Shown here: positions 1 to 7,440 of the stretch, in pieces | Position numbering within the stretch: the stretch's first letter is position 1 | Layout: every line of letters begins with the position of its first letter | Source: DAOUBP01 sp034432655 | GTDB taxonomy: Bacteria > Chloroflexota > Anaerolineae > CG2-30-64-16 | Length of the DNA stretch: 25,573 nucleotides | Reading direction: 5' to 3' | NCBI GenBank assembly: GCA_034432655.1 | Contig: DAOUBP010000064.1 | Span: 1 to 25,573, forward strand | Translations under genes and position numbers: made by a program | The notes under the pieces: model-generated | Database searches by the model: none | What the model was told of the DNA's origin: nothing | The model's input: the letters and a program-made list of their open reading frames with translations, nothing else

Positions 1-394
1 GGCCCATCGGCGACTCATTCGGCGACTCATTCGGCGACTCATTCGGCGGCCCATTTGGCGGCCCATTCGGCGGCCCATCGGCGGCCCATTCGGCGGTCCA
101 TCGGCGGCCCATCGGCGGCCCATCGGCGGCCCATCGGCGGTCCATCGGCGGTCCATCGGCGGCCCATCGGCGACTCATTCGGCGGCCCATCGGCGACTCA
201 TTCGGCGGCCCATTTGGCGGCCCATTCGGCGGCCCATCGGCGGCCCATCGGCGGCCCATCGGCGGCCCATTCGGCGACTCATTCGGCGACTCATTCGGCG
301 GCCCATTCGGCGGTCCATCGGCGGTCCATCGGCGGCCCATCGGCGGCCCATCGGCGGCCCATTCGGCGACTCATTCGGCGGCCCATTCGGCGGC
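1..394. repeat. Tandem array of 34 units of 11/12 bp
   Basis: The first ~390 bases are an uninterrupted tandem array. Each unit has a 10-base core, GGCGGCCCAT, GGCGGTCCAT or GGCGACTCAT, followed by C, TC or TT, so units are 11 or 12 bp long. I count about 34 units; the first is cut by the window edge. The linker depends on the core: GGCGACTCAT is always followed by TC and GGCGGTCCAT always by C. Some runs of several units recur (for example the run beginning near 37 and again near 193), so blocks have been duplicated, not only single units. There is no unique spacer, so this is not a CRISPR array. The mixed period keeps no reading frame. The right end lies inside the 3' end of the ferredoxin-like gene. 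Confidence 0.95.
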
Positions 395-1390
395 GCCGAC
401 TGGCAACGGCCGCATGATGATCGCCTCGTGCGGGCAAGTCGTCGCACACAGTCCGCAGCCCCAACAGCGCGCGGGCTCAAACAGCACAGCCTTACGCGAC
501 TTACCGTTCACCACAGCGCGGGTGCCGTCATGATAAAACGCCGCGAAATGGCAACGACGGACGCACAGCCCGCAATGTTCACAGCGGTCCAGGTCGTGCT
601 CTGCACGGTAGTGGCTGCGCGGCCACTGACGCTGCATCCCCAGCTGTTGGCTGGCGCGGAACGGATAGCAATCGCACGCGCAGCAATTACAGAAGCCGAA
701 CAGGTCGCCATGCTCGCGCCAACGCCGGTCGCCGGTGTGCATGAGGCCGTTACGGTGGGCATTGACCACCAGCGCCTTCAGCTCGGTGCGGGTGAGCCGT
801 CGGCCGTGGCCCCTTTCCAGGGTTAGCACGGCGCCCTGGTCCAGCCGGACGCAGGTCTCCAACGGCCGGTTGCATGCCATGACGATCGCCCGACAATCGC
901 AGGGCACCACCACGAACTCGGACGCGGCCTCCACCATGGCCAGAGCTTCCTCCAGCAGCAACACGTCGCGGTTGGGGATGTGCACGTACTTGTCCGGGTC
1001 GTCGCGCAGCTCCTCGACGACCGGCAGCCAGGTGCGGATGAACTCCTGGAGCTGCCATTCGATCACCGCTTCACGGGCCTGCGCGGGCACGTCGCCCCAG
1101 TTCTCGTACATCGCAAGGGGGTCAAGGCGCAGGTAGAAGGTCGCCGGCGTATACCATGTCGTGCCCGCGCGCTCCTGGCGGTTGATCACATGGCGCCGAT
1201 AGGCCGTGTTCAGCAGGGCTTCAGTTTCGGCCGGGGTGAGGTCGAGCCTCGCTGCGATGTGTTCTGCGGTCAACGGCCCGTCGCCCAGGGCAACGACCAG
1301 GGCCATCTCCTGCGGAGCCGCCACCAGGTTGAGGTAGGGCAGCAGCGCAGGCGGCACCTGAAAGATCCGGGCGAAATCTTCGTGCAGCAT
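371..1390 (-). CDS. Cysteine-rich 4Fe-4S ferredoxin-domain protein with N-terminal helix-turn-helix-like region
   Basis: A 339-aa soluble protein, probably an electron carrier or redox subunit. The C-terminal part has two classic [4Fe-4S] motifs, C-x2-C-x2-C-x3-C at C270/273/276/280 and C309/312/315/319. Before them lie two further cysteine groups, C164/C166/C173/C180 and C234/236/237/239/241 (CNCCACDC), which could hold another cluster or metal. Residues ~25-80 resemble a winged-helix domain of the ArsR/MarR kind (TAEHIAARLDLTPAETEALL), as found in a family usually annotated only as 4Fe-4S binding protein. It starts at ATG 1390; a candidate promoter lies just upstream. The last residues (AAEWAAE and the stop) are encoded by the tandem array. 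The partner enzyme is unknown. Confidence 0.85.
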   Translation of the reverse strand: MLHEDFARIFQVPPALLPYLNLVAAPQEMALVVALGDGPLTAEHIAARLDLTPAETEALLNTAYRRHVINRQERAGTTWYTPATFYLRLDPLAMYENWGDVPAQAREAVIEWQLQEFIRTWLPVVEELRDDPDKYVHIPNRDVLLLEEALAMVEAASEFVVVPCDCRAIVMACNRPLETCVRLDQGAVLTLERGHGRRLTRTELKALVVNAHRNGLMHTGDRRWREHGDLFGFCNCCACDCYPFRASQQLGMQRQWPRSHYRAEHDLDRCEHCGLCVRRCHFAAFYHDGTRAVVNGKSRKAVLFEPARCWGCGLCATTCPHEAIIMRPLPVGAAEWAAE

Positions 1391-1416
1391 GGGCGACCTT
1401 TGTCCTTGTGCGCCTT

Positions 1417-1445
1417 ATCTTACCCTATCTGGCCGTTGTGATCAA
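1417..1445 (-). promoter_or_regulatory. Candidate sigma-70 promoter of the ferredoxin-like gene
   Basis: On the minus strand TTGATC (1445-1440) and TAAGAT (1422-1417) are 17 bases apart, about 27 bases upstream of ATG 1390. The match is moderate, so this is a candidate. Confidence 0.45.
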
Positions 1446-1450
1446 GCCGA

Positions 1451-1498
1451 GCTTTGCTGTTCAACGGCTTTGCTGTTCAACGGTTTTGCTGGCCAACG
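1451..1498. repeat. Three tandem copies of a 16-bp unit
   Basis: GCTTTGCTGTTCAACG occurs at 1451-1466 and 1467-1482, and a diverged copy (GTTTTGCTGGCCAACG) at 1483-1498. It lies directly downstream of the S1-gene terminator and upstream of the ferredoxin-like gene promoter. No coding role is visible. Confidence 0.9.
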
Positions 1499-1500
1499 CG

Positions 1501-1530
1501 AAAAACGGTGGGAGCCAGCGGCTCACACCG
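1501..1530 (-). terminator. Rho-independent terminator of the S1-domain gene
   Basis: Arms 1506-1516 and 1520-1530 pair over 11 positions with a single mismatch around a 3-base loop. On the minus strand the stem is followed at once by five T (1505-1501). It lies 38 bases beyond the stop of the S1 gene, in the right orientation to end it. Confidence 0.8.
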
Positions 1531-1567
1531 TTCGGTTGTTACGGTATTTGGTTCGCAGGGTCAGGTC

Positions 1568-2347
1568 CTACAGGCCCTTGCTTCTGCGGTGGTGGGCGAT
1601 CGTTCGTCTGATGAGGTCTTCGTCTTCGTCCTCTTCCATCTCCCACACGCGGGACTTCTTGCGGCGCTCCCGGCGACGTTCGGCCTGGTGGGCCGCCTGT
1701 TGGAACGCCAGCTCGAAGGGGGAGATGAAATCCTCATCATCGGCCAGAGCTTCGGACGGTTCCTCCGGTTCTTCGGCCGGCTGGGGAGGTTGAGCTGCAG
1801 CTTTTGGCGGTTCGGGCGGCAACAGTTCCTTCATGCTCAGGTCAATGCGGCCCCGTCGGCGGTCAATCCCGATAATCTGCACCTGAATCTCGTCGCCTAC
1901 TTTGACGACATCTTCAGGCTTCTCGACGTAGCCCCGTGCCATTTCTTTGACGTGCAGCATGCCGTCGCGGCCCACACCGATGTCCACGAAAGCACCATAG
2001 CGTTCCAGCCGCGTCACGCGGCCGGTTACAACGGCGCCTTCCTCCAGATCGCGCAAGGTTTGCTTGCCGGGCGCGATCATGGTCAGGCTGATGCGGTTTT
2101 TGTCGCGGTCCAGCTCCTTGATCCAGACCTGGACCCGGTCTCCCTCCTTGACGATGTCGGTTGCTTTGGCAACCCGGTAAGGCGCCATCTCCGACACGTG
2201 TACCAGGCCGTCACGGCCTACGCCGATGTCCACAAAGGCACCGAACTCGGTGACCCGCTTGACGACGCCCTCGACCCCTTGACCGACCGCAAGCGTTTTG
2301 ACAACCTTGCGCGGCGGGATGTTGAGGGTGCTAACTTCCTGCCCCAC
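1568..2347 (-). CDS. Two-domain S1 RNA-binding protein
   Basis: A 259-aa cytoplasmic protein with two S1 (OB-fold) RNA-binding domains, residues ~18-90 and ~102-172. Both carry the typical core (G-x-V-x-R-x3-x-GAFVDIGVGRDG-[LM]-[LV]H[VK]-x-EM). The rest is a Pro/Glu-rich linker and a very charged C-terminal tail with a basic RRRERRKK stretch and an acidic EEDEDED stretch. Related S1 proteins bind mRNA or ribosomes, but the exact role is not known and it is too short for ribosomal protein S1. The start is GTG 2347, with AAGGAG and a G-rich stretch upstream. It has a consensus promoter (2408-2436) and a clear terminator (1501-1530), so it is probably monocistronic. Confidence 0.85.
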   Translation of the reverse strand: MGQEVSTLNIPPRKVVKTLAVGQGVEGVVKRVTEFGAFVDIGVGRDGLVHVSEMAPYRVAKATDIVKEGDRVQVWIKELDRDKNRISLTMIAPGKQTLRDLEEGAVVTGRVTRLERYGAFVDIGVGRDGMLHVKEMARGYVEKPEDVVKVGDEIQVQIIGIDRRRGRIDLSMKELLPPEPPKAAAQPPQPAEEPEEPSEALADDEDFISPFELAFQQAAHQAERRRERRKKSRVWEMEEDEDEDLIRRTIAHHRRSKGL

Positions 2348-2407
2348 GATTTCCCCCTACTCCTTGGAAAATGATGACTCTCGTGGCCCATCTGCCACTA
2401 AAGCGCA

Positions 2408-2436
2408 ATTATACTAGGGCTCATGCTGAGTGTCAA
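2408..2436 (-). promoter_or_regulatory. Consensus sigma-70 promoter of the S1-domain gene
   Basis: On the minus strand TTGACA (2436-2431) and TATAAT (2413-2408) are exactly 17 bases apart, a perfect match to the housekeeping consensus. It faces away from the promoter at 2454-2482. Confidence 0.85.
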
Positions 2437-2453
2437 AACGACACGACGCCCAT

Positions 2454-2482
2454 TTGACACCTGCTCGCTTCCCCGTTATCAT
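2454..2482 (+). promoter_or_regulatory. Sigma-70 promoter of the small-gene pair
   Basis: TTGACA (2454-2459) and TATCAT (2477-2482) with a 17-base spacer, about 57 bases upstream of ATG 2539. Its -35 box and that of the divergent S1 promoter form an inverted repeat, TGTCAAA (2431-2437) and TTTGACA (2453-2459). Confidence 0.7.
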
Positions 2483-2538
2483 GGCGCCGTGAAGGTCAGG
2501 CGATGCCGGCTGCACACCAAAGGGAGAAAGGCAAACCG

Positions 2539-2763
2539 ATGACACAACAAGAGGCGTTGGATTTGATCCGCAAGTTGTTGAAGGCCAGGGATGAAGCTGA
2601 GGTACTGCAACTGGTGAGCTTGTATCTGCCGTCGGTGGATGGAACGTTTTTCAGCACCGCTGAGGCGGCCATCCGTCAGCTGGAAGGCGCCGGCAAGCAA
2701 AACGCGGCTGCCGCGCTGCGCAGCCTCAGCGACCGCATGTTACGGATGAAAACGCTGATTTGA
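2539..2763 (+). CDS. Small helical protein of unknown function
   Basis: A 74-aa protein that I do not recognise. The start at ATG 2539 is chosen because AGGGAGAAAGG (2521-2531) sits at a good distance; an in-frame ATG at 2503 would add 12 residues but lacks such a site. The sequence looks mostly alpha-helical (MTQQEALDLIRKLLKARDEA at the N-terminus), with no signal peptide, membrane segment or cysteine. Its stop is separated by one base from the next start (TGATATG), so the two genes are surely co-translated. Confidence 0.65.
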   Translation: MTQQEALDLIRKLLKARDEAEVLQLVSLYLPSVDGTFFSTAEAAIRQLEGAGKQNAAAALRSLSDRMLRMKTLI

Positions 2764-2764
2764 T

Positions 2765-3073
2765 ATGGGCGAGCAAGTCAAACTTTTGCTGTCCTATAAC
2801 ATTCGCGCGGGCAACGAGAACGCGTACCGCCGCTTCGTCACCGAGGAGCTCCTGCCGAAAGCTCAGGAATTGGGTTTGATGCCTACGGACGCCTGGCACA
2901 CGGCGTACGGCGCCTATCCGACGCGCCTGATCGGCTTCGTGGCCGAGGATTTGAACACGGCCCGGTCGGCTCTGGCCAGCGATGAATGGAAGAGGCTGAT
3001 CCGCAGGCTGGAGGGCTACACCCGCGACCTGTCTCAGCGCCTGGTGCGCTTCCGCGGTGGGTTTCAGTGGTGA
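2765..3073 (+). CDS. Small protein of unknown function, possibly a dimeric alpha-beta barrel
   Basis: A 102-aa soluble protein. The pattern (LLLSYNIRAGNENAYRRFVT, then a second strand-helix half with RLIGFVAEDLNTARSALAS) resembles ferredoxin-like dimeric alpha-beta barrel proteins (ABM or NIPSNAP type), but this is a fold guess, not a family assignment. It starts one base after the stop of the 74-aa gene and forms a two-gene operon with it. It ends just before a long hairpin that probably terminates transcription. Confidence 0.7.
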   Translation: MGEQVKLLLSYNIRAGNENAYRRFVTEELLPKAQELGLMPTDAWHTAYGAYPTRLIGFVAEDLNTARSALASDEWKRLIRRLEGYTRDLSQRLVRFRGGFQW

Positions 3074-3096
3074 GGTCTTCGGTTTTGGCGTGTCCA

Positions 3097-3154
3097 GATT
3101 CGAGGCTCTAGCCGGTTTCCAGCTGCTGTCAATGGCCGGCTGAAGCCTCGAATC
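3097..3154. terminator. Large hairpin between convergent genes, probable bidirectional terminator
   Basis: GATTCGAGGCT (3097-3107) is perfectly complementary to AGCCTCGAATC (3144-3154). After one mismatch the stem continues for seven more pairs (3109-3115 with 3136-3142, one G-T), leaving a 20-base loop. It lies between the end of the 102-aa gene (3073) and the end of etfA (3172). There is no strong T tract, so a terminator role is inferred from position and stem strength; a palindromic repeat element is the alternative. Confidence 0.6.
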
Positions 3155-3171
3155 CGGGAGTTGTCGGCCGC

Positions 3172-4176
3172 TCAGTCCCTGCCCAGCGCCACCAGCAGTG
3201 CCTGGGCAAATTCGGCCGGATCTGCGATGATGTTGTAGTCGGCCACCGGGACGAAGGGGGCCGCGGGGTCGGGCTGTACGGCTACGATGCAGCTAGCACC
3301 GCTGGTCGCCATGAACTGGCTGGTGTCCCCGTCAATGCCCAGGGCCAGGTAAAGCTTGGGCGCAACGCTATGGCCCGTCAGCCCCACCAGTTGTTCCTCG
3401 GTAATCCACCCCGCGTCCAAAGCCGCCAGGTCGCCGGCCACCACACCCCCCAGCGTTTCTGCTAGTTTCTTCGCCAGGGCGAAGCCGGCCTCATCTTTCA
3501 AGCCCAGGCCGCCGGCCACCACCACCTGCGCGTTGCGCAAGGTTACAGGCGGGGTGGGCAGCTCAACCGCCGGGTAGGCTTCCGGTGCGGCCCAGGTCAG
3601 GCCAGTATCTTGCACTGTGCCGGTGCGCCACGGTTCGTTGAAGGCCGCTGGCAACAGGCTGGTATCCACCACGACGATGGCCGGTGCAGCTACGATGGCG
3701 ACGACCTGCCGCGCAGCGTCCTCAAGCACCGGTTGATGGGCGACCACGCGCTGGTAGATGGGATCTACCGCCAGGTCGGCCGCCAGGCCACAAAGCCCGC
3801 CGTCCAGCGCCTGCGCCAGCCCCGGCCCCAGCGCCCGGCCCAGCGGGGTGTAGGGCAGGAGCACAGCTTGCGGCGCCCTATCGCGGAAGAAAGCCTCCAG
3901 GTCACCTACGGTCGGCACGCCGGCCGCGGTCAGCACCTGGTCAGCACCGGCCCGGATGGCGGCCTGGGGGTCGCCGCCCGCGCCATCCTGACCTGCCAGG
4001 ACGTAGACGTAACCGCCGAGAGCGTCGGCCACCACCCGCGCCTTGCCCACCAGCCGCAAGATGCCGTCGCCCAGGTCGCCAGCGGGGCTGACCACCCAAA
4101 CGCCGCCTGTGGTTTCCCCGCCTTCCTCTGCTGGGCCGCCCATCAGCGCTTCAAGGTAGGAGAGATCCATTCCCAT
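3172..4176 (-). CDS. etfA: Electron transfer flavoprotein alpha subunit
   Basis: A 334-aa FAD-binding subunit of the ETF heterodimer, which takes electrons from acyl-CoA dehydrogenases and passes them to the quinone pool. The C-terminal FAD domain is recognisable (VVAGGLGLK at ~222, LDAGW, GLTGHSVAPKLYLALGIDGD, then VADYNIIAD near the end). Several usually invariant flavin contacts differ: the position of human Arg249 (SRAAVD) reads DLAALD, and that of His286 (AIQH) reads DTSQ. The Thr of QTGK is kept (LTGH). GGAGGC sits before ATG 4176. It is the last gene of the beta-oxidation operon, 27 bases after etfB. Confidence 0.93.
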   Translation of the reverse strand: MGMDLSYLEALMGGPAEEGGETTGGVWVVSPAGDLGDGILRLVGKARVVADALGGYVYVLAGQDGAGGDPQAAIRAGADQVLTAAGVPTVGDLEAFFRDRAPQAVLLPYTPLGRALGPGLAQALDGGLCGLAADLAVDPIYQRVVAHQPVLEDAARQVVAIVAAPAIVVVDTSLLPAAFNEPWRTGTVQDTGLTWAAPEAYPAVELPTPPVTLRNAQVVVAGGLGLKDEAGFALAKKLAETLGGVVAGDLAALDAGWITEEQLVGLTGHSVAPKLYLALGIDGDTSQFMATSGASCIVAVQPDPAAPFVPVADYNIIADPAEFAQALLVALGRD

Positions 4177-4203
4177 AACTTGCCTCCGTGTTTCGCTGGA
4201 CCC

Positions 4204-4974
4204 TCAGATGATCCGCCGGCTGCGCAAGATGTTGACCAGCTCTCCGGCCGCTTCCTGGAGCGAGCCGCCGATGATCTGGCCGCGCACCCGTTCCGGGCCG
4301 AGGACCAGGCCCCCCATCTCCACATCAGGGGCCAGTGCCTCAGGGCTCACGCCGAGGTCGGCTACGGTCCAGGTCTCCAATAGCCCTGGGTTCCACGCGT
4401 TGGCGATGCGTGCCGGGTGCGGATAGCGGGGCCGCTGCGCGCCGGGCGCCACCGAGGCCACGGCCGGCAAGGCTAGCGGCTTCTGCCACGCCGCGGCGCC
4501 GTCTTTGACCACGACGGTGATCCCGTCAGCGCCGACGTCGAACTGCACTGCGTCCAGCAGGAGCGACCAGCCCAGCGCCACGGCCAGCCGGGCTGCCAGG
4601 CTGCCGGTGCCGTCCAGCCCGCCCATCTGTCCTGTCAGTACCAGGTCAATGCTGCCGAGCCGGGCGACGGCGGCCGCGACCAGCGCGGTGATCCCCCGGC
4701 CGGCGAGCGGGCCTTCGGCTGCGATCAGCACGGCCGAATCCGCGCCGAACGCGATGGCCTCGCGCACCACGTCCTCGGCAGCGGCATCGCCCACGGTTAG
4801 CGCGATGACCTCTCCGCCCAGGGCTTCGCGCAGCCGCAGCGCAGCTTCCAGCGCGTACTTGTCGGCCGGGTTCAGGATTTTCACCGCCTCGCGCAAGTCG
4901 TACTCCTCGCGGCTACGGGAGATCTTGACGCTCTTCGGATCGTAGACTTGTTTGACGCAGACAACGATTCGCAT
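4204..4974 (-). CDS. etfB: Electron transfer flavoprotein beta subunit
   Basis: A 256-aa partner of EtfA. The N-terminus MRIVVCVKQVYDP and the segment KILNPADKYALEAALRLRE are typical of EtfB. The region that normally holds the AMP-binding signature (QAxDGDTxQVGP) is present but diverged: LTGQMGGLDGTGSLAARLAV. In a bifurcating ETF this region would bind a second FAD; the sequence alone does not decide which type this is. AAAGGAG precedes ATG 4974 by six bases. It begins 11 bases after an acyl-CoA dehydrogenase stop, so the dehydrogenase and its electron acceptor are made together. Confidence 0.92.
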   Translation of the reverse strand: MRIVVCVKQVYDPKSVKISRSREEYDLREAVKILNPADKYALEAALRLREALGGEVIALTVGDAAAEDVVREAIAFGADSAVLIAAEGPLAGRGITALVAAAVARLGSIDLVLTGQMGGLDGTGSLAARLAVALGWSLLLDAVQFDVGADGITVVVKDGAAAWQKPLALPAVASVAPGAQRPRYPHPARIANAWNPGLLETWTVADLGVSPEALAPDVEMGGLVLGPERVRGQIIGGSLQEAAGELVNILRSRRII

Positions 4975-4985
4975 AGGTCGCTCCT

Positions 4986-6152
4986 TTACGGTCGCACGCG
5001 CAGCCCGTAGGGTTGCAAGACGTTGCTGGCGATGACGATGCGCTGGATCTCGTTGGTGCCCTCGAAAATCTCGGCGATACGGGCATCGCGCCAGCTGCGC
5101 TCCAGCGGGAAGTCGCGGTTGTAGCCCAGCGCGCCGTGGACCTGGAGCGCCCGGTCAATGGCCCGCGAGGCCACTTCGGAGCCGAAGAGTTTGCACATGC
5201 CGGCCTCTTTGGTGTACGGCTGGTGGGTGTCCACCATCCACGCGGTGCGGTAGACCAACGAGCGCAGCGCCTCGACTTCGGTGGCGGTGTTGGCGATCAT
5301 CCACTGGATGTTTTGTTTTTCGCCGATCGGCTTGCCGAACTGGCTGCGGCCGGCCGCGTAGCGGCACATGGCATCCAGGGCCGCCTGCGCGCCGCCCAAA
5401 CAGGCCGCGCCCAACCCCAAGCGGCCGGTGTCCAGGGTCGCCATGAAGGTGATGAACCCGGCGCCCACCTGGCCCAGCACGTGGGCTGAGGGCACCACAA
5501 CCTCATCGAAGATGATCTCCGAGGTCGCGCTGCCGTGGATGCCCATCTTGTGCTCGATGGTGCCCACCGAGAGGCCAGGCGTTCCCTTCTCGACCACAAA
5601 CGCGGTGATGCCCCCGCGCGGGCCGAGATTGGGGTCGGTGACCGCCAGGACGGTGAAGACATCTGCGATGGGCCCGTTGGTGATGTAGATCTTGGAACCG
5701 GAAATGATCCAGCGGTCGCCGTCGCGGATGGCGCGTGTCTTGATGGCGGCTGCATCGGAGCCTGCGCCTGGCTCGGTAAGGCAGAACGCTGCGATCTTCC
5801 TCCCGGCGGCGAGGTCGGGCATCCAGCGTTTCTTTTGTTCTTCGTTGCCGCCGAGGTAGATGGCCATGGCGCCGATACCGATGTGCGCGCCGATGGTGGT
5901 GGCCGTGCTGGTACATACCCCGCCGATGATTTCCATCAAGGAGCAGTAACCGATCTCACCCAGGCCGGCGCCGCCGTACTTCTGGGCGAAAGGCACGCCC
6001 AACAGGCCGTTTTCGCCCAGTTTGCGCACCACGTCCATGTCTGGCCAGCCCTGCACGTCCACCCGCTTGGCCACCGGCCGCACTTCCTGCTCGGCGAACT
6101 CGCGCACCATCTGACGGAAGAGTTGGATGGGCTTGGGAAAAGTAAAGTCCAT
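4986..6152 (-). CDS. Acyl-CoA dehydrogenase (first paralogue, next to etfB)
   Basis: A 388-aa FAD enzyme that makes trans-2-enoyl-CoA from acyl-CoA and hands electrons to ETF. Length and domain order (N-terminal helices, middle beta barrel with LTEPGAGSDAAAIKT, C-terminal four-helix domain with RSQFGKPIGEKQ) match the family. The catalytic base is expected at Glu364 in IFEGTNEIQR, and VHGALGYNRDFPLER is the usual late signature. AAGGAGG precedes ATG 6152. Chain-length or branched-chain specificity cannot be read from the sequence. Confidence 0.93.
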   Translation of the reverse strand: MDFTFPKPIQLFRQMVREFAEQEVRPVAKRVDVQGWPDMDVVRKLGENGLLGVPFAQKYGGAGLGEIGYCSLMEIIGGVCTSTATTIGAHIGIGAMAIYLGGNEEQKKRWMPDLAAGRKIAAFCLTEPGAGSDAAAIKTRAIRDGDRWIISGSKIYITNGPIADVFTVLAVTDPNLGPRGGITAFVVEKGTPGLSVGTIEHKMGIHGSATSEIIFDEVVVPSAHVLGQVGAGFITFMATLDTGRLGLGAACLGGAQAALDAMCRYAAGRSQFGKPIGEKQNIQWMIANTATEVEALRSLVYRTAWMVDTHQPYTKEAGMCKLFGSEVASRAIDRALQVHGALGYNRDFPLERSWRDARIAEIFEGTNEIQRIVIASNVLQPYGLRVRP

Positions 6153-6165
6153 GTTGCCTCCTTGT

Positions 6166-6269
6166 GGCTGGAAGCTGGGTGCTGGAAGCCAGATGCTCGA
6201 TGCTGGATGCTCGATTTAGGAGATAGATCAGGGATTTTCAGCTTCCAGTTACCGGCTTCCAGTTTCCAG
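6166..6269. repeat. Self-complementary short-word repeat (CTGGAAGC family) between the two acyl-CoA dehydrogenase genes
   Basis: The left arm iterates CTGGAAGC/GATGCTCGATGCTGG words, and the right arm iterates the complement GCTTCCAG/GTTTCCAG. CTGGAAGC at 6168-6175 pairs with 6241-6248, and CTGGAAGCC at 6182-6190 with GGCTTCCAG at 6254-6262. It fills nearly the whole spacer and touches the stop codon of the upstream gene. Confidence 0.85.
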
Positions 6270-7436
6270 TCACGGCTTCACCTTGATACCGACGCTTGCC
6301 AGCAGACCACCGGCGATGACGAGCTGTTGGATCTGAGAGGTGCCCTCCACCAGTTCCATGGCCCGCGCATCGCGGTAGTAGCGTTCGATGGGGTAATCAA
6401 CGATGTAACCGGCGCCGCCGTGCACCTGCACCATCTTGTTGGTCACGTTGGCGACCATCCGGCTGGCGAAGAGCTTGGCGGTGGCAGCTTCCTGGGTGAA
6501 AGGCTTGCCCTGATCGGCCAGCCAGGCAGCGTAACGCACCAGCCACTCGGCTGCCGCGATCTCGGTGGCCGCGTCGGCCAGGTAGGTTTGGATGGCCTGC
6601 TTGGCGCCGATGGGCACACCGAACTGGGCGCGCTCGCTGGCGAATTTGATGCCCAGCTCCAGTGCCTTACGTGCCCCGCCCAGACAGGCCGCGCTGATCC
6701 CCACGCGACCCCGATCCAGAGTTGCCAGGGCGATCTTGTACCCTTCGCCCTCGGCGCCCAGCCGATAAGTGGCCGGCACCCGCACATCTTTCAGATACAC
6801 ACGGTTGATGCTGGCCCCGCGCAGCCCCAGCGTCTTCTCGCGCCCTCCGACTACCAGACCCGGCGTCTCGGCCGGCACCGCAAACGCACTGATCCCTTTG
6901 GCGCCAGCGGCCGGGTCGGTGGCAGCGAAGACCACGAAAACACCGGCAATGCCGCCGTTGCTGACCCACGTCTTGGTCCCGGTGAGGATATAGCTGTCGC
7001 CGTCGGCGCGCGCGACGGTGCGCAGCTGGGAGGGGTCGCTCCCCGCGCCGGCCTCGGTGAGCGCAAAAGCGCCGATCCGCTCGCCCGCGACCATCTCCGG
7101 CAGTAATTCGTCTTTGGCTGCGTCGCTGCCGTAGGTCAGGATCGTGCGCAAGGCCAGGGCGTTATGCACATGCAGCACCAGCGCTGTGCTGGCGCACTCG
7201 GCGGCCATGGCTTCGATCAACAAGGTGTAGGTGATCATGTCAAGCCCGGCGCCACCGTATGGTTCCTCCGGCGCCAGCGCGCCCATGAAGCCCTGAGAGG
7301 CGGCGCGCTTCAGCAACCTGGCAGGCACCTCTTCCTTTTTGTCAGCTTGATCCGCAACCTTGGCCACCTCCTTGGCAGCAAAGTCACGGAACAGCTTTTG
7401 GAACATCAATTGTTCCTCGGTCAGTGCGAAGTCCAT
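6270..7436 (-). CDS. Acyl-CoA dehydrogenase (second paralogue)
   Basis: A 388-aa acyl-CoA dehydrogenase, same fold and reaction as its downstream neighbour but clearly diverged from it. LTEAGAGSDPSQLRT is the FAD/substrate loop, RAQFGVPIGAKQ opens the C-terminal helical domain, and the catalytic Glu is expected at residue 364 (LVEGTSQIQQ). The open frame extends far upstream, but that part is translated repeat DNA. ATG 7436 (MDFALTEEQ) has GGGAG upstream and matches the usual family start. Two different dehydrogenases in one operon suggest two chain lengths or substrates. Confidence 0.93.
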   Translation of the reverse strand: MDFALTEEQLMFQKLFRDFAAKEVAKVADQADKKEEVPARLLKRAASQGFMGALAPEEPYGGAGLDMITYTLLIEAMAAECASTALVLHVHNALALRTILTYGSDAAKDELLPEMVAGERIGAFALTEAGAGSDPSQLRTVARADGDSYILTGTKTWVSNGGIAGVFVVFAATDPAAGAKGISAFAVPAETPGLVVGGREKTLGLRGASINRVYLKDVRVPATYRLGAEGEGYKIALATLDRGRVGISAACLGGARKALELGIKFASERAQFGVPIGAKQAIQTYLADAATEIAAAEWLVRYAAWLADQGKPFTQEAATAKLFASRMVANVTNKMVQVHGGAGYIVDYPIERYYRDARAMELVEGTSQIQQLVIAGGLLASVGIKVKP

Positions 7437-7440
7437 AAGC

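Noticed and set aside
1..394. CRISPR array
   Set aside because: Units are adjacent with no unique spacers and are only 11-12 bp long; no cas genes are present.
55..417. Open frame of 120 codons through the tandem array (plus) and a similar one on the minus strand at 175-480
   Set aside because: They arise because the repeat lacks stops in some frames; the mixed 11/12-bp period gives low-complexity Arg/His/Pro strings and there is no ribosome-binding site.
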